Below, one piece after another: positions 6,543 to 13,818 of a stretch of DNA of 34,881 nucleotides; the first letter of the stretch is position 1, and every line of letters begins with the position of its first letter. The stretch is from Thermoleophilia bacterium (GTDB lineage: Bacteria > Actinomycetota > Thermoleophilia > Gaiellales > JAICJC01), in assembly GCA_025928435.1 (NCBI GenBank), contig JAICJM010000014.1, positions 1 to 34,881 of the forward strand. Direction: 5' to 3'. A model generated the notes under the pieces. That model ran no database searches, was not told the DNA's origin, and saw only the letters and a program-made list of their open reading frames with translations. The translations under genes and the position numbers were made by a program.

Positions 6543-8498
6543 GTGGCAGCGCAGGCAGACAGGGGGCGGATCGCAAGCGGGGTGCGGGAGCTGGCCTCGT
6601 TCGCCGGTGTCGGTGCGACGATCGCGGCGATGCTCTGTCTGTCGGCCTTCGCATGGACGACGATCCAGACCTCTCGCGGGGCGTCGGCGCGCGTGCACGA
6701 CGCGACCGCGGCTGCGGCCCGGTACGACGCCGCGGCCGTGGCCGTCGAGCGGGTGCAGGCGGGGGCCAGCCGGTACGCGTTCTCGCCGCAGGCGAACACG
6801 TCTGCGGCGCTGAAGAGCGCCCAGCGCAGCCTCGACCGCGCGATCGGGTCGCTGCGTGTTCACGCCGCGACCCGCGCCGAGCGGTCCGCCGCGGCCCAGC
6901 TGTCGGCGGACGACGGCGTGCTCGACGCCGCGCTCGGCCGGCTGCAGTCAGCGGTCTCCCGTCGGGACGCCGGCAGCGTGGTCGGGCTCGTGAACAACGG
7001 CGTCCGCCCGCAGATTCAGGCGATGCGAGGGCTGATCGCCGGCGAGCGGGGCGCCTACATCCGCTCGGCGAGCACGAACATGGCGGCGTCCGGCGCCGCC
7101 GGCTCGCGGCTCAGCGTCGTCGCGATCATCACCGCCGTGCTGGGCGTCGCCGCGTCGCTGGCCGTGCTGCGGATGGTGCGCCTGCGCCGGCGGCTCGGCG
7201 CCGCTCACCGGCGCGAGCTCGAGCGGCTGCGGACGGCTGCCCTGCGCGACGGCCTCACCGGCCTTCCCAACCACCGCTGCTTCCACGAGGACCTGCGCGA
7301 GGCGATCGCCGCGTCGCGGGGGCTGCACCTGCTGTTCATCGACGTCGACAAGCTCAAGGAGACGAACGACGGCCACGGGCACAAGGCGGGCGACGAGCTC
7401 CTGGTGCGGCTCGGCACGGCGCTCGACCAGGTCGCCGCCGCGCATGGCGCATCCGCCTATCGGTTCGGCGGTGACGAGTTCGTGCTCCTCGTGGACGCCG
7501 GCGACGATTCCGATCGGGTGGCGGCCGAGATCCACCTCGCGTGCGGGCGCAGCGCCGAGCCCCAGCCCTCGGCGTCGGTCGCCGTGGTGTCGTGGGAAGC
7601 GGGACTCACCGCCGAGGAGATGTTCCGTCGCGTCGACGTTGCCCTCACGACGGCGAAGGCCGACCGCGCGCCCACCCGCCACTACAGCGTCCACCTCGAG
7701 TCCGGGCCGACCCAGGCCGACATCGAGCGCGCCCAGCTGCTCGCGGTGATCGACACGCCCGGGGCGATCACGCCGGTGTTCCAGCCGATCTTCGACCTGC
7801 GCTCGCAGGAGGTCGTCGGGTACGAGGCGCTCTCGCGCTTCCCGGCCGAGGTCGGCTACACGCCGCAGGAGTGGTTCGACCTCGCCCGCAAGCACGGCCT
7901 GGCCGTCGAGCTCGAGGCGGCCGCGGTGCGCGCTGCGCTCGCGGTGCCGGGGCGGCCCGCCGGCGTCTCGCTCTCGCTCAACCTGAGCCCGGAGGCGCTG
8001 CTGTCCGGCCGCGACGCCCTGAACCTGCCCGAGGATCTGAGCGCCATCACCATCGAGGTGACCGAGAATGCCCTCGTCACCGAGGGCCCCGAGCTCGAGC
8101 TGGCGCTGCAGGATCTGCGCGCCCGGGGCGCCCGCATCGCCGTCGACGACGCCGGTGTCGGCTATGCGGGCTTCGCCCAGCTGGTGCGCGTCCGCCCCGA
8201 TGTCGTGAAGCTCGACCGCAGCCTGGTCGAGAGCGTGAACGTCCAGCCGACGAAGGCGGCGGTCATCAAGGCGTTCGTCGGGTTCGCCGAGGACACCGGC
8301 GCGCTGATCTGCGCCGAGGGCATCGAGACGGCCGGCGAGCTCCGGGTCGTCCGCCTCCTCGGGTCGGCGACCGGCCAGGGCTTCCTGCTCGGCCGCCCGG
8401 ACGTCGACTGGGCCCCGGCGCAGCCGGCCGTGCAGCTGCCGGCCCCGCGCGAGGCCGACGGCACGGGCGTCGTCGAGCTGCGCCGCGCCGCGTCCTAG
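6543..8498 (+). CDS. Membrane GGDEF-EAL cyclic-di-GMP protein
   Basis: Bifunctional c-di-GMP signalling protein of 651 residues. TM1 (about 19-42), an extracytoplasmic helical region (about 45-188), and TM2 (about 190-212) precede a diguanylate cyclase domain with intact GGDEF at 309-313 and then a phosphodiesterase domain. The EAL domain keeps EAL 428-430, the Asn in SLNLSP, Glu in TIEVTE, the Asp pair in VDDAGVGY, Lys in VKLDRSL, Glu in CAEGIET, and a GQGF...GRP end. Both halves therefore look catalytically competent. No RxxD inhibitory site precedes GGDEF, so feedback inhibition may be absent. The start is GTG. The stop overlaps the convergent esterase stop (CTAG). Confidence 0.93.
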   Translation: MAAQADRGRIASGVRELASFAGVGATIAAMLCLSAFAWTTIQTSRGASARVHDATAAAARYDAAAVAVERVQAGASRYAFSPQANTSAALKSAQRSLDRAIGSLRVHAATRAERSAAAQLSADDGVLDAALGRLQSAVSRRDAGSVVGLVNNGVRPQIQAMRGLIAGERGAYIRSASTNMAASGAAGSRLSVVAIITAVLGVAASLAVLRMVRLRRRLGAAHRRELERLRTAALRDGLTGLPNHRCFHEDLREAIAASRGLHLLFIDVDKLKETNDGHGHKAGDELLVRLGTALDQVAAAHGASAYRFGGDEFVLLVDAGDDSDRVAAEIHLACGRSAEPQPSASVAVVSWEAGLTAEEMFRRVDVALTTAKADRAPTRHYSVHLESGPTQADIERAQLLAVIDTPGAITPVFQPIFDLRSQEVVGYEALSRFPAEVGYTPQEWFDLARKHGLAVELEAAAVRAALAVPGRPAGVSLSLNLSPEALLSGRDALNLPEDLSAITIEVTENALVTEGPELELALQDLRARGARIAVDDAGVGYAGFAQLVRVRPDVVKLDRSLVESVNVQPTKAAVIKAFVGFAEDTGALICAEGIETAGELRVVRLLGSATGQGFLLGRPDVDWAPAQPAVQLPAPREADGTGVVELRRAAS

Positions 8499-9469
8499 CG
8501 GAACGTCTCCGCGAACTCCTCGAGCTCCCGCTCGACGTGGTGGCCGGGCAGGTCGTGTTCGCAGTAGTGGTACTCGACGATGCGCTTGGGCGCCGTGATC
8601 GCGTTGTACGCGGCGAAGACCGTCGAGGGCGGGCAGCACGCGTCCATCAGGCCGACGCTGACCGTCGTCGAGGCCCGGATGCGCGGCGCCAACACGGCGT
8701 TGTCGACGTAGCGGAGGGTGTCGAGGACGCGCGGGATGTCGTCCTGGTGCTGGGACAGGAACTCGACCACTTCGGTGTAGGGCGGCTCGGCGGCGATCGC
8801 GATCGCGTGGGGGATGTCGCACAGGTACGGCATGTGCGCCTGGCACAGGTGGATGCGGTCGGGGGCGAGCGCCGACGTCGCGAGCGAGAGCGCTCCGCCC
8901 TGGCTGAAGCCGCCGACCCCGATCCGGTCGGGATCGACCCGCTCATGGGCCGCGGCCGTCTCGACACCGCGGACGGCATCGACGTAGAGGCGGCGGTAGT
9001 AGTAGGCGTTGCGGTCGAGGATCCCGCGGGTCATCACGCCCGGCGCCTCCGGGCCGGGAGCCGAGCCGGCGCCGGGGTCGCCGGTGTCGCCCGCCCTCCA
9101 GCTCCCGCCCTGCGACCGCGAGTCGACGACGAGCTCGCAGAAGCCGGCGGAGGCGTAGAGCGTGTGCTCGGCCGCGTGGCCCCGGCCGCCGCCGTAGCCG
9201 ATGAAGGTGACCCGGCAGGGCAGCCGGTCACGGCCCGGCGGGCAGACGAACCAGGCGCGCACCGGGTCGCCGCCTGCGCCCGTGAACGTGACGTCCGAGA
9301 TCTCCACGTTGCGATAGACGTCCGGGCGGTGGGGCTCGAAGACGGCCGGGCGTGCCTTCGCGCGCGCGTCGGCGATCGCCTTCTCCCAGTACGCGTCCAG
9401 GTCGTCCGGGGCGGTCACCGCGGTGCGGTAGGCGCGCAGCTCCTCCAGTGGGGCGTCGAAGTACGGCAA
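8495..9469 (-). CDS. Acetyl xylan esterase / cephalosporin-C deacetylase family hydrolase
   Basis: Alpha/beta-hydrolase of the AXE1 family (carbohydrate esterase family 7 type), 324 residues, the usual length. The start motif PYFDAPLEELRAY is family-typical. Catalytic residues are S189 in GGFSQGG, D276 in GLMD and H305 (spacing like characterised members). It would remove acetyl groups from xylooligosaccharides or similar small esters; no signal peptide, so cytoplasmic. I chose a TTG start at 9469 because it follows GAGG with good spacing and begins at the conserved N-terminus. The longer frame to 9541 would overlap the divergent SDR start. Confidence 0.88.
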   Translation of the reverse strand: MPYFDAPLEELRAYRTAVTAPDDLDAYWEKAIADARAKARPAVFEPHRPDVYRNVEISDVTFTGAGGDPVRAWFVCPPGRDRLPCRVTFIGYGGGRGHAAEHTLYASAGFCELVVDSRSQGGSWRAGDTGDPGAGSAPGPEAPGVMTRGILDRNAYYYRRLYVDAVRGVETAAAHERVDPDRIGVGGFSQGGALSLATSALAPDRIHLCQAHMPYLCDIPHAIAIAAEPPYTEVVEFLSQHQDDIPRVLDTLRYVDNAVLAPRIRASTTVSVGLMDACCPPSTVFAAYNAITAPKRIVEYHYCEHDLPGHHVERELEEFAETFR

Positions 9470-9518
9470 CGGGATCCTCGCTTCGTCGGGTGCGCGGGTT
9501 ATCTCAGATTCGCGCCCG

Positions 9519-9524
9519 TAGAAT
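9519..9524 (+). promoter_or_regulatory. Candidate -10 hexamer for the SDR gene (leaderless)
   Basis: TAGAAT lies 7 nt before the GTG at 9532, and no Shine-Dalgarno intervenes. This fits a leaderless transcript. No clear -35 was found. Confidence 0.45.
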
Positions 9525-9531
9525 CGCCACG

Positions 9532-10332
9532 GTGGACGCACGCCCCTTCGACTTCGGCGGCCGGGTGGCGCTCGTGACCGGCTGCGGCAGCGAGTCCGGC
9601 ATCGGGCACGCCTGCGCCCGGATGCTCGCCCGCCTGGGCGCCGCCGTCACCGAGACCGCGACGACGGATCGCGTCCAGGGCCGGGCGGAGGAGCTGCGCG
9701 CGGCGGGCGCGACCGCCACCGCCCATGTCGCCGACCTCAGCGTGCGGGGCGAGGCGTTCGCGCTCGTCGAGGCGGTCGAGCGCGAGCACGGGCGGCTGGA
9801 CGTGCTCGTGAACGCCGCCGGGATCGCGCAGACGGGCATCCCGGCGCCGGACGCGGCCTTCGCCGACCTGAGCGAAGCGGAGTGGCGGCGCGAGCTCGAC
9901 GTCAACCTCATGACCGCCGTCTTCACGACCCAGGCAGCGCTGCCCGGGATGGCCCGGCGCGGCTACGGGCGCGTCGTGATGATCTCATCGGTCACCGGGC
10001 CGTTCGTGATGGCCCCGAAACAGGCCGGCTACGGGGCGTCGAAGGGCGCGATGGACGGGGTCATGCGCTCGATCGCCCTCGACTACGGCCGCCGCGGCGT
10101 GACGGCGAACTCGGTCGCGCCGGGCTGGATCGACACCGCCTCGTCGCTCGAGGACGAGCTCGTGGCGGCGCGCAGCACGCCGGCCGGCCGGGCCGGCACG
10201 GCCGCCGAGGCGGCGGCTGTCGCCGTCTTCCTGGCCTCGCAGGAGGCCGCCTACGTCACCGGCCAGACGTTCGTGGTCGACGGCGGCAACATCATCCAGG
10301 AGCCGCACGGCATCGACCTGTACGGCGGGTGA
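9532..10332 (+). CDS. SDR-family oxidoreductase (FabG-like)
   Basis: Classical short-chain dehydrogenase/reductase, 266 residues, NAD(P)-dependent and cytoplasmic. The Rossmann dinucleotide motif is an expanded form, TGCGSESGIGHA (16-27). NAAG (94-97), Ser152/153, Y167 and K171 form the usual structural and catalytic set. The C-terminal GQTFVVDGGN is typical. The substrate is unknown; it may act on alcohols or sugars related to the divergent esterase. The GTG at 9532 is chosen because it sits 7 nt after TAGAAT and just ahead of the first conserved strand. A palindromic repeat begins 3 bp after the stop. Confidence 0.9.
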   Translation: MDARPFDFGGRVALVTGCGSESGIGHACARMLARLGAAVTETATTDRVQGRAEELRAAGATATAHVADLSVRGEAFALVEAVEREHGRLDVLVNAAGIAQTGIPAPDAAFADLSEAEWRRELDVNLMTAVFTTQAALPGMARRGYGRVVMISSVTGPFVMAPKQAGYGASKGAMDGVMRSIALDYGRRGVTANSVAPGWIDTASSLEDELVAARSTPAGRAGTAAEAAAVAVFLASQEAAYVTGQTFVVDGGNIIQEPHGIDLYGG

Positions 10333-10335
10333 ATC

Positions 10336-10368
10336 GGGGACAGTCCCCGCCGCGCGGGGACTGTCCCC
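10336..10368. repeat. Paired 13-bp palindromes between SDR and msrA
   Basis: GGGGACAGTCCCC (10336-10348) and its reverse complement GGGGACTGTCCCC (10356-10368) are separated by 7 bp. Each arm is itself a palindrome around one central base. The pair lies between the convergent SDR and msrA stops and can form a strong hairpin in either transcript, so it may end both. The same pair recurs at 24095-24127. Confidence 0.75.
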
Positions 10369-10374
10369 ATCGTG

Positions 10375-11028
10375 CTACGAGCCGACGCCGACGCCGATCG
10401 GGCACGAGACGCCCGTCCCGCCGATGCCGCAGTAGCCGCCGGGGTTCTTCTCGAGGTACTGCTGGTGGTAGTCCTCGGCCGGGTAGAACGTCCCCGCCTC
10501 GGCGATCTCGGTCGTGATCTCGCCGCGATGGTTGGCGCGCAGGGCCTCGGCGTAGGCATCGCGGGTCGCAAGCGCGGCGTCGCGCTGCTCCGGCGTCCGC
10601 CAGTAGATGGCCGAGCGGTACTGGGTGCCGTGGTCGTTGCCCTGGCGCATCCCCTGCGTCGGGTCGTGGCCCTCCCAGAACAGGCGCATGACCTGCTCGG
10701 TCGAGATCCGCTTCGGGTCATACGCGACCAGCACGACCTCCGTGTGGCCGGTCATCCCGGTGCAGACGTCGCGGTAGGTCGGGTTGGGGGTGGCGCCGCC
10801 GGCGTAGCCGACCGCCGTCGAGTACACGCCGGGGGTCTGCCAGAAGATGCGCTCGGCGCCCCAGAAGCAGCCCATCCCGACGTAGAAGTCGTCGATGCCC
10901 TCGGGGTAGGGCGGGAGCAGCGGCGCGCCGAGCACCGCGTGGCGCTCGGGCACGTCGAAGGCGGGCTCGTCGCGGCCGGGCAGGGCCTCGGCGGCGTCGG
11001 GGACGGCGCTTGGCTTGCGCAGGAACAT
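10375..11028 (-). CDS. msrA: Peptide-methionine (S)-S-oxide reductase MsrA
   Basis: Repairs oxidised methionine (S epimer) in proteins, using thioredoxin. About 217 residues. The active site GCFWGAE has catalytic C54. C200 and C209 in the C-terminal [13 protein letters not shown] are the resolving cysteines, as in the E. coli-type long form. [19 protein letters not shown] and the N-terminal ALPGRDEP match that group. I chose the ATG at 11028, preceded by AAAGGA; an ATG 18 bp upstream (11046) is in frame. It lies just downstream of osmC on the same strand, so the two probably form an oxidative-stress operon. Confidence 0.95.
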   Translation of the reverse strand: MFLRKPSAVPDAAEALPGRDEPAFDVPERHAVLGAPLLPPYPEGIDDFYVGMGCFWGAERIFWQTPGVYSTAVGYAGGATPNPTYRDVCTGMTGHTEVVLVAYDPKRISTEQVMRLFWEGHDPTQGMRQGNDHGTQYRSAIYWRTPEQRDAALATRDAYAEALRANHRGEITTEIAEAGTFYPAEDYHQQYLEKNPGGYCGIGGTGVSCPIGVGVGS

Positions 11029-11068
11029 GCTGAGGAGTCCTTTCATGGGTTCGCTCTTTCAGTCTCGG

Positions 11069-11506
11069 TCAGGTCTCGAGCGTTACAGCCAGGCCGATCT
11101 CGACGTTGCCGCGCAGGGCGTTCGAGACCGGGCAGCCGCGCTCACCGTCTCCGGCCAGGCGCTCGAACTCGGCCTGGTCGATGCCGGGGACGCGGCCCCG
11201 CACCTTCAGGTCGATGCGGGTGATCGCGAAGCCGCCCTCGACCGGCCCGAACGTGCAAACGGCGTCGACGGCGACCCGTTCCGGGGCGTGCCCCGCCTCG
11301 GCCAGCGCGTGCGAGAAGGCCATCGCATAGCACGCCGCGTGCGCGGCGGCGATCAGCTCCTCGGGGCTCGTCTTGGAGTCGGGCCGCTCCGTGCGCGCCT
11401 TCCAGGTCACCGGCTGATCCGGGAACGCGCCGCTCGCGACGGCCACGGTCCCGGCGCCGCCCATCAGGTCGCCCTCCCACTCGGCGCTCGCTCGCGATTC
11501 GGCCAC
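11069..11506 (-). CDS. osmC: OsmC/Ohr-family peroxiredoxin (OsmC type)
   Basis: Thiol-dependent peroxidase for organic hydroperoxides, 145 residues, normal length. The two catalytic cysteines are present: C59 in AAHAACYAMAF and C125 in GERGCPVSNAL. The N-terminal pattern (AEWEGDLMGGAGTV, RTERPDSKTSPEELIAAAH) is the OsmC rather than the Ohr form. The GTG at 11506 follows GGAGAAGGA, a strong ribosome site; the longer open frame upstream to 11953 is antisense shadow. msrA follows 40 bp downstream of the stop (22 bp if the longer msrA start is used). Confidence 0.93.
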   Translation of the reverse strand: MAESRASAEWEGDLMGGAGTVAVASGAFPDQPVTWKARTERPDSKTSPEELIAAAHAACYAMAFSHALAEAGHAPERVAVDAVCTFGPVEGGFAITRIDLKVRGRVPGIDQAEFERLAGDGERGCPVSNALRGNVEIGLAVTLET

Positions 11507-11560
11507 GTCCTTCTCCTCCCGTTCGGCTTTCCCGCACGATACCCCCGAGGGCGCGCGCGG

Positions 11561-11566
11561 TAGTGT
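11561..11566 (+). promoter_or_regulatory. Candidate -10 hexamer for the MoaD/ThiS-like gene
   Basis: TAGTGT lies 6 nt before the ATG at 11573 and there is no ribosome binding site between them, fitting a leaderless transcript. Confidence 0.35.
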
Positions 11567-11572
11567 GGCCCC

Positions 11573-11818
11573 ATGCCGGAGGTGCACGTGCGGCTGTCGG
11601 GGACGCTGGCGCAGCGCCTGGGCGCGCGGCGCACGCTCGCCCTCGAGGACGGGGCGACCGTCGAGGATCTCGTCGCCGCCCTCGCCCGCGACGCCGGCTT
11701 CGATCCCGGCGAGCTGCGCGGGCTGGCCATCGTCTCGGGCGGCACGTTCCTCCCGCGCGGCCGCACGGTCGCCGACGGCGAGGAGCTCGACGTGCTCGTG
11801 CCGGTGTCCGGAGGCTAA
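11573..11818 (+). CDS. MoaD/ThiS-family sulfur carrier protein
   Basis: Small ubiquitin-fold protein of 81 residues ending in Gly-Gly (80-81), the tail that is adenylated and thiocarboxylated in sulfur carriers. The strand pattern (VHVRLSGTLAQRLGA, GATVEDLVAALA, DGEELDVLVPVSGG) fits the MoaD/ThiS fold. No MoaE, ThiG or E1-like activating enzyme lies nearby, so I cannot tell molybdopterin from thiamin or another sulfur-transfer role. It is a single gene whose stop overlaps tail-to-tail (CTAA) with the lipoprotein gene. Confidence 0.8.
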   Translation: MPEVHVRLSGTLAQRLGARRTLALEDGATVEDLVAALARDAGFDPGELRGLAIVSGGTFLPRGRTVADGEELDVLVPVSGG

Positions 11819-12363
11819 CCGTGCGCGTAGGGATACAGGTTGGGGGCGCGCGCCCATTGACCGCCGGTGCGCAGGCGCATCACATTGAACACGTCGAGAA
11901 TCGGCGTCCCCTGGCTGGACTGGGCGCCCAGGAAGATCCCTTCGTATGCCCACCCCTGCCAGTCCTGCTTGGCGGGGCGATGCGGATCGAGCACCCGCAT
12001 GATGGCCGGGACCTCGCGGGACAGCGTGGCCGGGGACGACGTCGTCTGGATGATGAGAAGCGGCGATCCTTCCGGCGCTCGCTCGAACCGCGATGAGACG
12101 ACGCGGAACCCGTATCGCGAGCCGGCGCGCGCAACGCGCCCGCGGAACACATCAGGGCTCGGGGTCTGGTAGACCGTGCCCGGGTCGTGGCGGGCGGCCG
12201 CGTGGAGCATGCGCTCCCACCCGCGGACGCGCGATGACCATCCGGGCGCGACGCTCAGACGCGCGGCGGGCGTCGATTCCCAGCCGCCGCCGGTGTTTGC
12301 GGACTGACAGCCGCCGAACAGGACGCTCGACAGCACGAGTGCCAAGACAACGTGTCTCGCCAT
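11815..12363 (-). CDS. Putative lipoprotein, function unknown
   Basis: Protein of 182 residues with a short Sec-type signal: MARH, then VVLALVLSSVLFGGC. The Cys at about 19 is a likely lipid-modified residue, though the -3 position is Phe, so the lipobox is imperfect. The mature part has no recognised domain; it contains ERMLHAAARHDPG and a stretch FRVVSSRFERAPEGSPLLIIQTTS that looks like alternating strands. There are no further cysteines. It reads in the same direction as the acetamidase gene upstream, but a terminator-like hairpin at 12407-12437 separates them. Confidence 0.72.
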   Translation of the reverse strand: MARHVVLALVLSSVLFGGCQSANTGGGWESTPAARLSVAPGWSSRVRGWERMLHAAARHDPGTVYQTPSPDVFRGRVARAGSRYGFRVVSSRFERAPEGSPLLIIQTTSSPATLSREVPAIMRVLDPHRPAKQDWQGWAYEGIFLGAQSSQGTPILDVFNVMRLRTGGQWARAPNLYPYAHG

Positions 12364-12406
12364 GCGAATCGTTCGACGCCGGGCCGACGACGGCGGTTCC
12401 CGCCGG

Positions 12407-12437
12407 TGAATAAAAGGGGTCTGACCCCGTTTATTCA
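12407..12437 (-). terminator. Palindromic terminator-like hairpin after the acetamidase gene
   Basis: On the plus strand this is TGAATAAA-A-GGGGTC-T-GACCCC-G-TTTATTCA, symmetrical except for one mismatch. On the minus strand, in the acetamidase transcript, the GC stem is followed by TTTTATT, as in an intrinsic terminator. The acetamidase stop codon (12431-12433) lies inside the stem. The core 13-mer is the same type as at 27499-27511. Confidence 0.6.
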
Positions 12438-13771
12438 GCCGCTGTGGCCTCCATGCCGTAGTGCGTCCGGACGAGCTCGTCCAGCCCGCGGCGGGCGAGC
12501 GCCTTCGCCGGCGCCAGGAACGTCACCTGGACGACGCCCGGCGCCCGGCCGATCTCGATCGCGCCCGTGATCGTGGCCCGGTTCTTGACCTCGGGCACCG
12601 TCATGTCGAGCAGGTCGGCCGCGCGGGCGAGGCCGTTGTCGACCGCGCTGTTCAGGTCGGGACCCGTGCCGACGACGGAGATGGGCAGCGACTCCTCGAT
12701 CTCGGAGAGGCCGTTGCGCTGCGCGATCTCGGTCGCCCGCGCGCGCTCGGCCGGCGACAGCGGCCGGGCCAGAAACGGCAGGTCGGACGCCACCGGCAGC
12801 AGGATCGGCCCGTCGATGGTGAGGCCCTTGAGGACGTGCACCTGCAGCGTGACCGTCCCGGACACGTCGCATGTATGGCCGGCGATCTCGCCGTCGCCCT
12901 GCATCGCGTGCATGTCGCCGAGGTAGATCCCCGCGCCCGCCACCTTGACCGGCGCGATCAGGATCGCGCCCGCCCGGGCGGCGTCGACGTCGAGGTGGCC
13001 GTCGGTGCGGCCCTCGAGCTGCTCCGGCGTGGCGGCCCGCGAGTGGGGCGCGCCGATCAGGAACGCCCCGAAGTCGCCCGCGTTGTGCGAGTCCGGGAGG
13101 TCGACCGCCGGGGTCGTCCCGATCTGGCCCATGAACGGCCGTAGCCGGGTTGCGACGCCGACCAGGTCGTGCGGCGCGAACAGCAGGATCGGGTTCTGGA
13201 CCGAGTTGGCGGGGATCGCGCCGGCAGTGTGGGCGTCGTTCGCGAACGCCTCGGCCTGCTCGCGGCCCACCGTCACGCCCACGCGCCACTCGTCGTCGAA
13301 CGCGATCGTGTAGCCGTTCGTGAACGCAAATGGCGCCGCGGGCTCGCCGCAATTGGCGCAGCGGACACTGTCGGGGCCGATGCCCTCGACCACCGTCGCC
13401 TCGTCCTCGGCGCCGCACTTCGCGCACACCTTGGCGCAGTAGGGGTCGCCGTTGAACCGGCCCTCGATCATCCGGTCGTTGCCGGACGCCGTTGCGATGG
13501 AGGTCACCGAGATGTCGCGGATGTGGATCGCCACCGCGTCGCCCACCTCGGCCCCCTCGACCGCGACCGGCAGCGTCACCTCGTGGCCGCCCTTGATCGC
13601 CGGCGTGATCATCGGCCCCCAGCATCCGGGCGCGGTGTTGGCGACGATATGGCCGCCGTCGCGCACCGGGCCGAGCATTTCGCTCGACGGGCCGATGATG
13701 CCGTCGCAGAAGCGGTCGACGAACACCGTCTCCGCCCCTTGCCTGGTCGTGAATCGCGTCTCGACAGCCAT
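12431..13771 (-). CDS. Acetamidase/formamidase family amidohydrolase
   Basis: Hydrolyses small amides such as formamide or acetamide to ammonia and the acid; 446 residues, cytoplasmic. Family features include VANTAPGCWGPMITPA, the metal/active-site region LGDMHAMQGDGEIAG and ILLFAPHDLVGVATRLRPFMGQIG. Unusually, residues 112-141 contain CxxxCxxC...CxxC (C112, C116, C119, C138, C141), which looks like a zinc-ribbon insertion. The ATG at 13771 follows GGAGG. No amide transporter is adjacent. It is probably a single-gene unit ending at the 12407-12437 hairpin. Confidence 0.9.
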   Translation of the reverse strand: MAVETRFTTRQGAETVFVDRFCDGIIGPSSEMLGPVRDGGHIVANTAPGCWGPMITPAIKGGHEVTLPVAVEGAEVGDAVAIHIRDISVTSIATASGNDRMIEGRFNGDPYCAKVCAKCGAEDEATVVEGIGPDSVRCANCGEPAAPFAFTNGYTIAFDDEWRVGVTVGREQAEAFANDAHTAGAIPANSVQNPILLFAPHDLVGVATRLRPFMGQIGTTPAVDLPDSHNAGDFGAFLIGAPHSRAATPEQLEGRTDGHLDVDAARAGAILIAPVKVAGAGIYLGDMHAMQGDGEIAGHTCDVSGTVTLQVHVLKGLTIDGPILLPVASDLPFLARPLSPAERARATEIAQRNGLSEIEESLPISVVGTGPDLNSAVDNGLARAADLLDMTVPEVKNRATITGAIEIGRAPGVVQVTFLAPAKALARRGLDELVRTHYGMEATAAE

Positions 13772-13818
13772 CGGAAACCTCCTACGCCGCGCGCTGGAAT
13801 GGAGTGCTGGTCAACCTA

